Source: Nymphaea colorata
Lineage: Eukaryota; Streptophyta; Magnoliopsida; Nymphaeales; Nymphaeaceae
DNA length: 60,000 nt
Assembly: GCF_008831285.2 (NCBI RefSeq)
Contig: NC_045140.1
Coordinates: forward strand, 1,593,528 to 1,653,527
Direction: 5' to 3'
A program made the position numbers and the translations under genes. A model generated the notes under the pieces. It searched no databases. It had not been told where the DNA came from and was given only the letters and a program-made list of their open reading frames with translations. Shown here piece by piece: positions 59,340 to 60,000 of this stretch. How positions within the stretch are numbered: the first letter of the stretch is position 1; each line of letters starts with the position of its first letter.

Positions 59340-59677
59340 AAGACCCTGCCGACCCCCGTGGGTGTAGCTGGGTCGGGCAAAACAGTTGGCTCGTTGAAGT
59401 TGCGTGCTGCAACTCGGCGGGCCGACGGCGCGGACAAAGGAAACGTTTCCAACGGACTAGCTGAGCGTGTTGACCTAACCCGTCGACTCGATTCGGCAGG
59501 GCTGCTGGTTATGTCAAAGACGACAAGTGAGAAATCGGGTGGCGTCTTTGACCGGTCCGAGCTCAGATTGGCTGCGGATGTTGGAAGTTGAAGGTTGGCT
59601 GATTTGGCTAGCCCGTTTGCGTTTCTTTCTGGACTCCTCTCCTTCTCCTCGAATCCGATTTGGGACCCATCAATCAA
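59340..59677 (-). other. GC-rich open stretch, unidentified
   Basis: The minus strand is open from ATG at 59,677 with a Ser/Arg/Ala/Pro-rich sequence (for example RSTRSASPLETFPLSAPSAR). The plus strand is also open across 59,340-59,591. The DNA is much more GC-rich than its surroundings, ends next to a (TA)n tract, and could be a short first exon or a composition artefact. No family is recognised. Confidence 0.2.
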
Positions 59678-60000
59678 ATCATGTTAGATGAGTTTGGGAT
59701 CGGCTACGAGAGCTTGAGCCACTTGGGTGGTTGGAGTGGAGTTCAAGTTCGGTCCCCGGTAAGGACATCTTTTTTGCATAAACGGGCAAGGCTTTTGCCC
59801 ATTTTTGTGTGACAAGTGGTGTCTCTGCCACTTCTCATCCATATATTTGGTTGAATCATTTTGGAAAAATTGGATATATAAAAAAAATGACATCAGATTA
59901 AAAAAATCAAATAGATTCAAATATACATAATAAATAATATTCTATCGGATTCAGATCAGATTTAGCTTTAAATAAGTAAGGGCGGAGCCAGGATTTTCTT
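59678..60000. other. Intergenic, no gene seen
   Basis: No coding frame is supported. The last bases (gggcggagccaggattttctt) look like the start of another 'ggcggagccagg' dispersed plant repeat continuing outside the window. Confidence 0.4.

Noticed and set aside
59108-59677. 189-residue minus-strand frame as a full gene
   Set aside because: Its second half runs through A/T-rich DNA and a (TA)n tract. Only the GC-rich first part is kept, as an uncertain open stretch.

Overview
This is a window of plant nuclear DNA. The evidence is a mitochondrial nad5 fragment carrying plant-type C-to-U editing sites and a group II intron end, a plant UPF0496 (At14a-like) gene, a VPS15 pseudogene, a Ty1/copia LTR retrotransposon, one end of a CACTA transposon, an hAT-type MITE, and many (TA)n/(CT)n microsatellites. 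The density of nad5 editing sites would suit an early-diverging angiosperm such as a water lily or magnoliid, but that is inference and the species is not settled. Gene density is very low, and almost everything is repeat.

Layout. 1-357: short unique AT-rich flank. 358-20,280: one uninterrupted satellite array of about 87 monomers of about 230 bp. The monomers form a four-monomer higher-order repeat (A-B-C-D, 914-920 bp) present about 21.6 times, and the array has grown by nested segmental duplications (1,834, 2,753 and 4,592 bp offsets). 20,281-22,905: extremely A-rich degenerate repeats. 22,906 on: a CACTA terminus followed by low-coding DNA with a few exon-like minus-strand segments up to about 25,980. 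26,386-27,078: long microsatellites. 27,785-29,097: an AT-rich minisatellite split by a mitochondrial insertion (group II intron 3' end plus part of nad5 exon 2). 29,311-29,407: a possible first exon. 30,811-31,694: VPS15 pseudogene. 32,155-33,120: the only convincing intact gene, a UPF0496 membrane protein. 34,031-34,446: hAT-like MITE built of GGATTC words. 41,560-46,342: complete but dead copia element with both LTRs, a TSD, a PBS and a PPT. 51,962-53,614 and 54,900-56,747: two copies of an old segmental duplication of unknown nature. The rest is intergenic DNA with microsatellites and dispersed repeat fragments.

There is no operon or pathway here. The window reads as a satellite/heterochromatin border (centromeric, pericentromeric or a knob) followed by repeat-rich chromosome arm DNA. 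The most interesting object is the satellite. It has a clear higher-order structure, a mosaic of three D-monomer types that records its duplication history, a perfect 10-bp dyad in one monomer class, and a short minus-strand peptide frame conserved across all four monomer classes.
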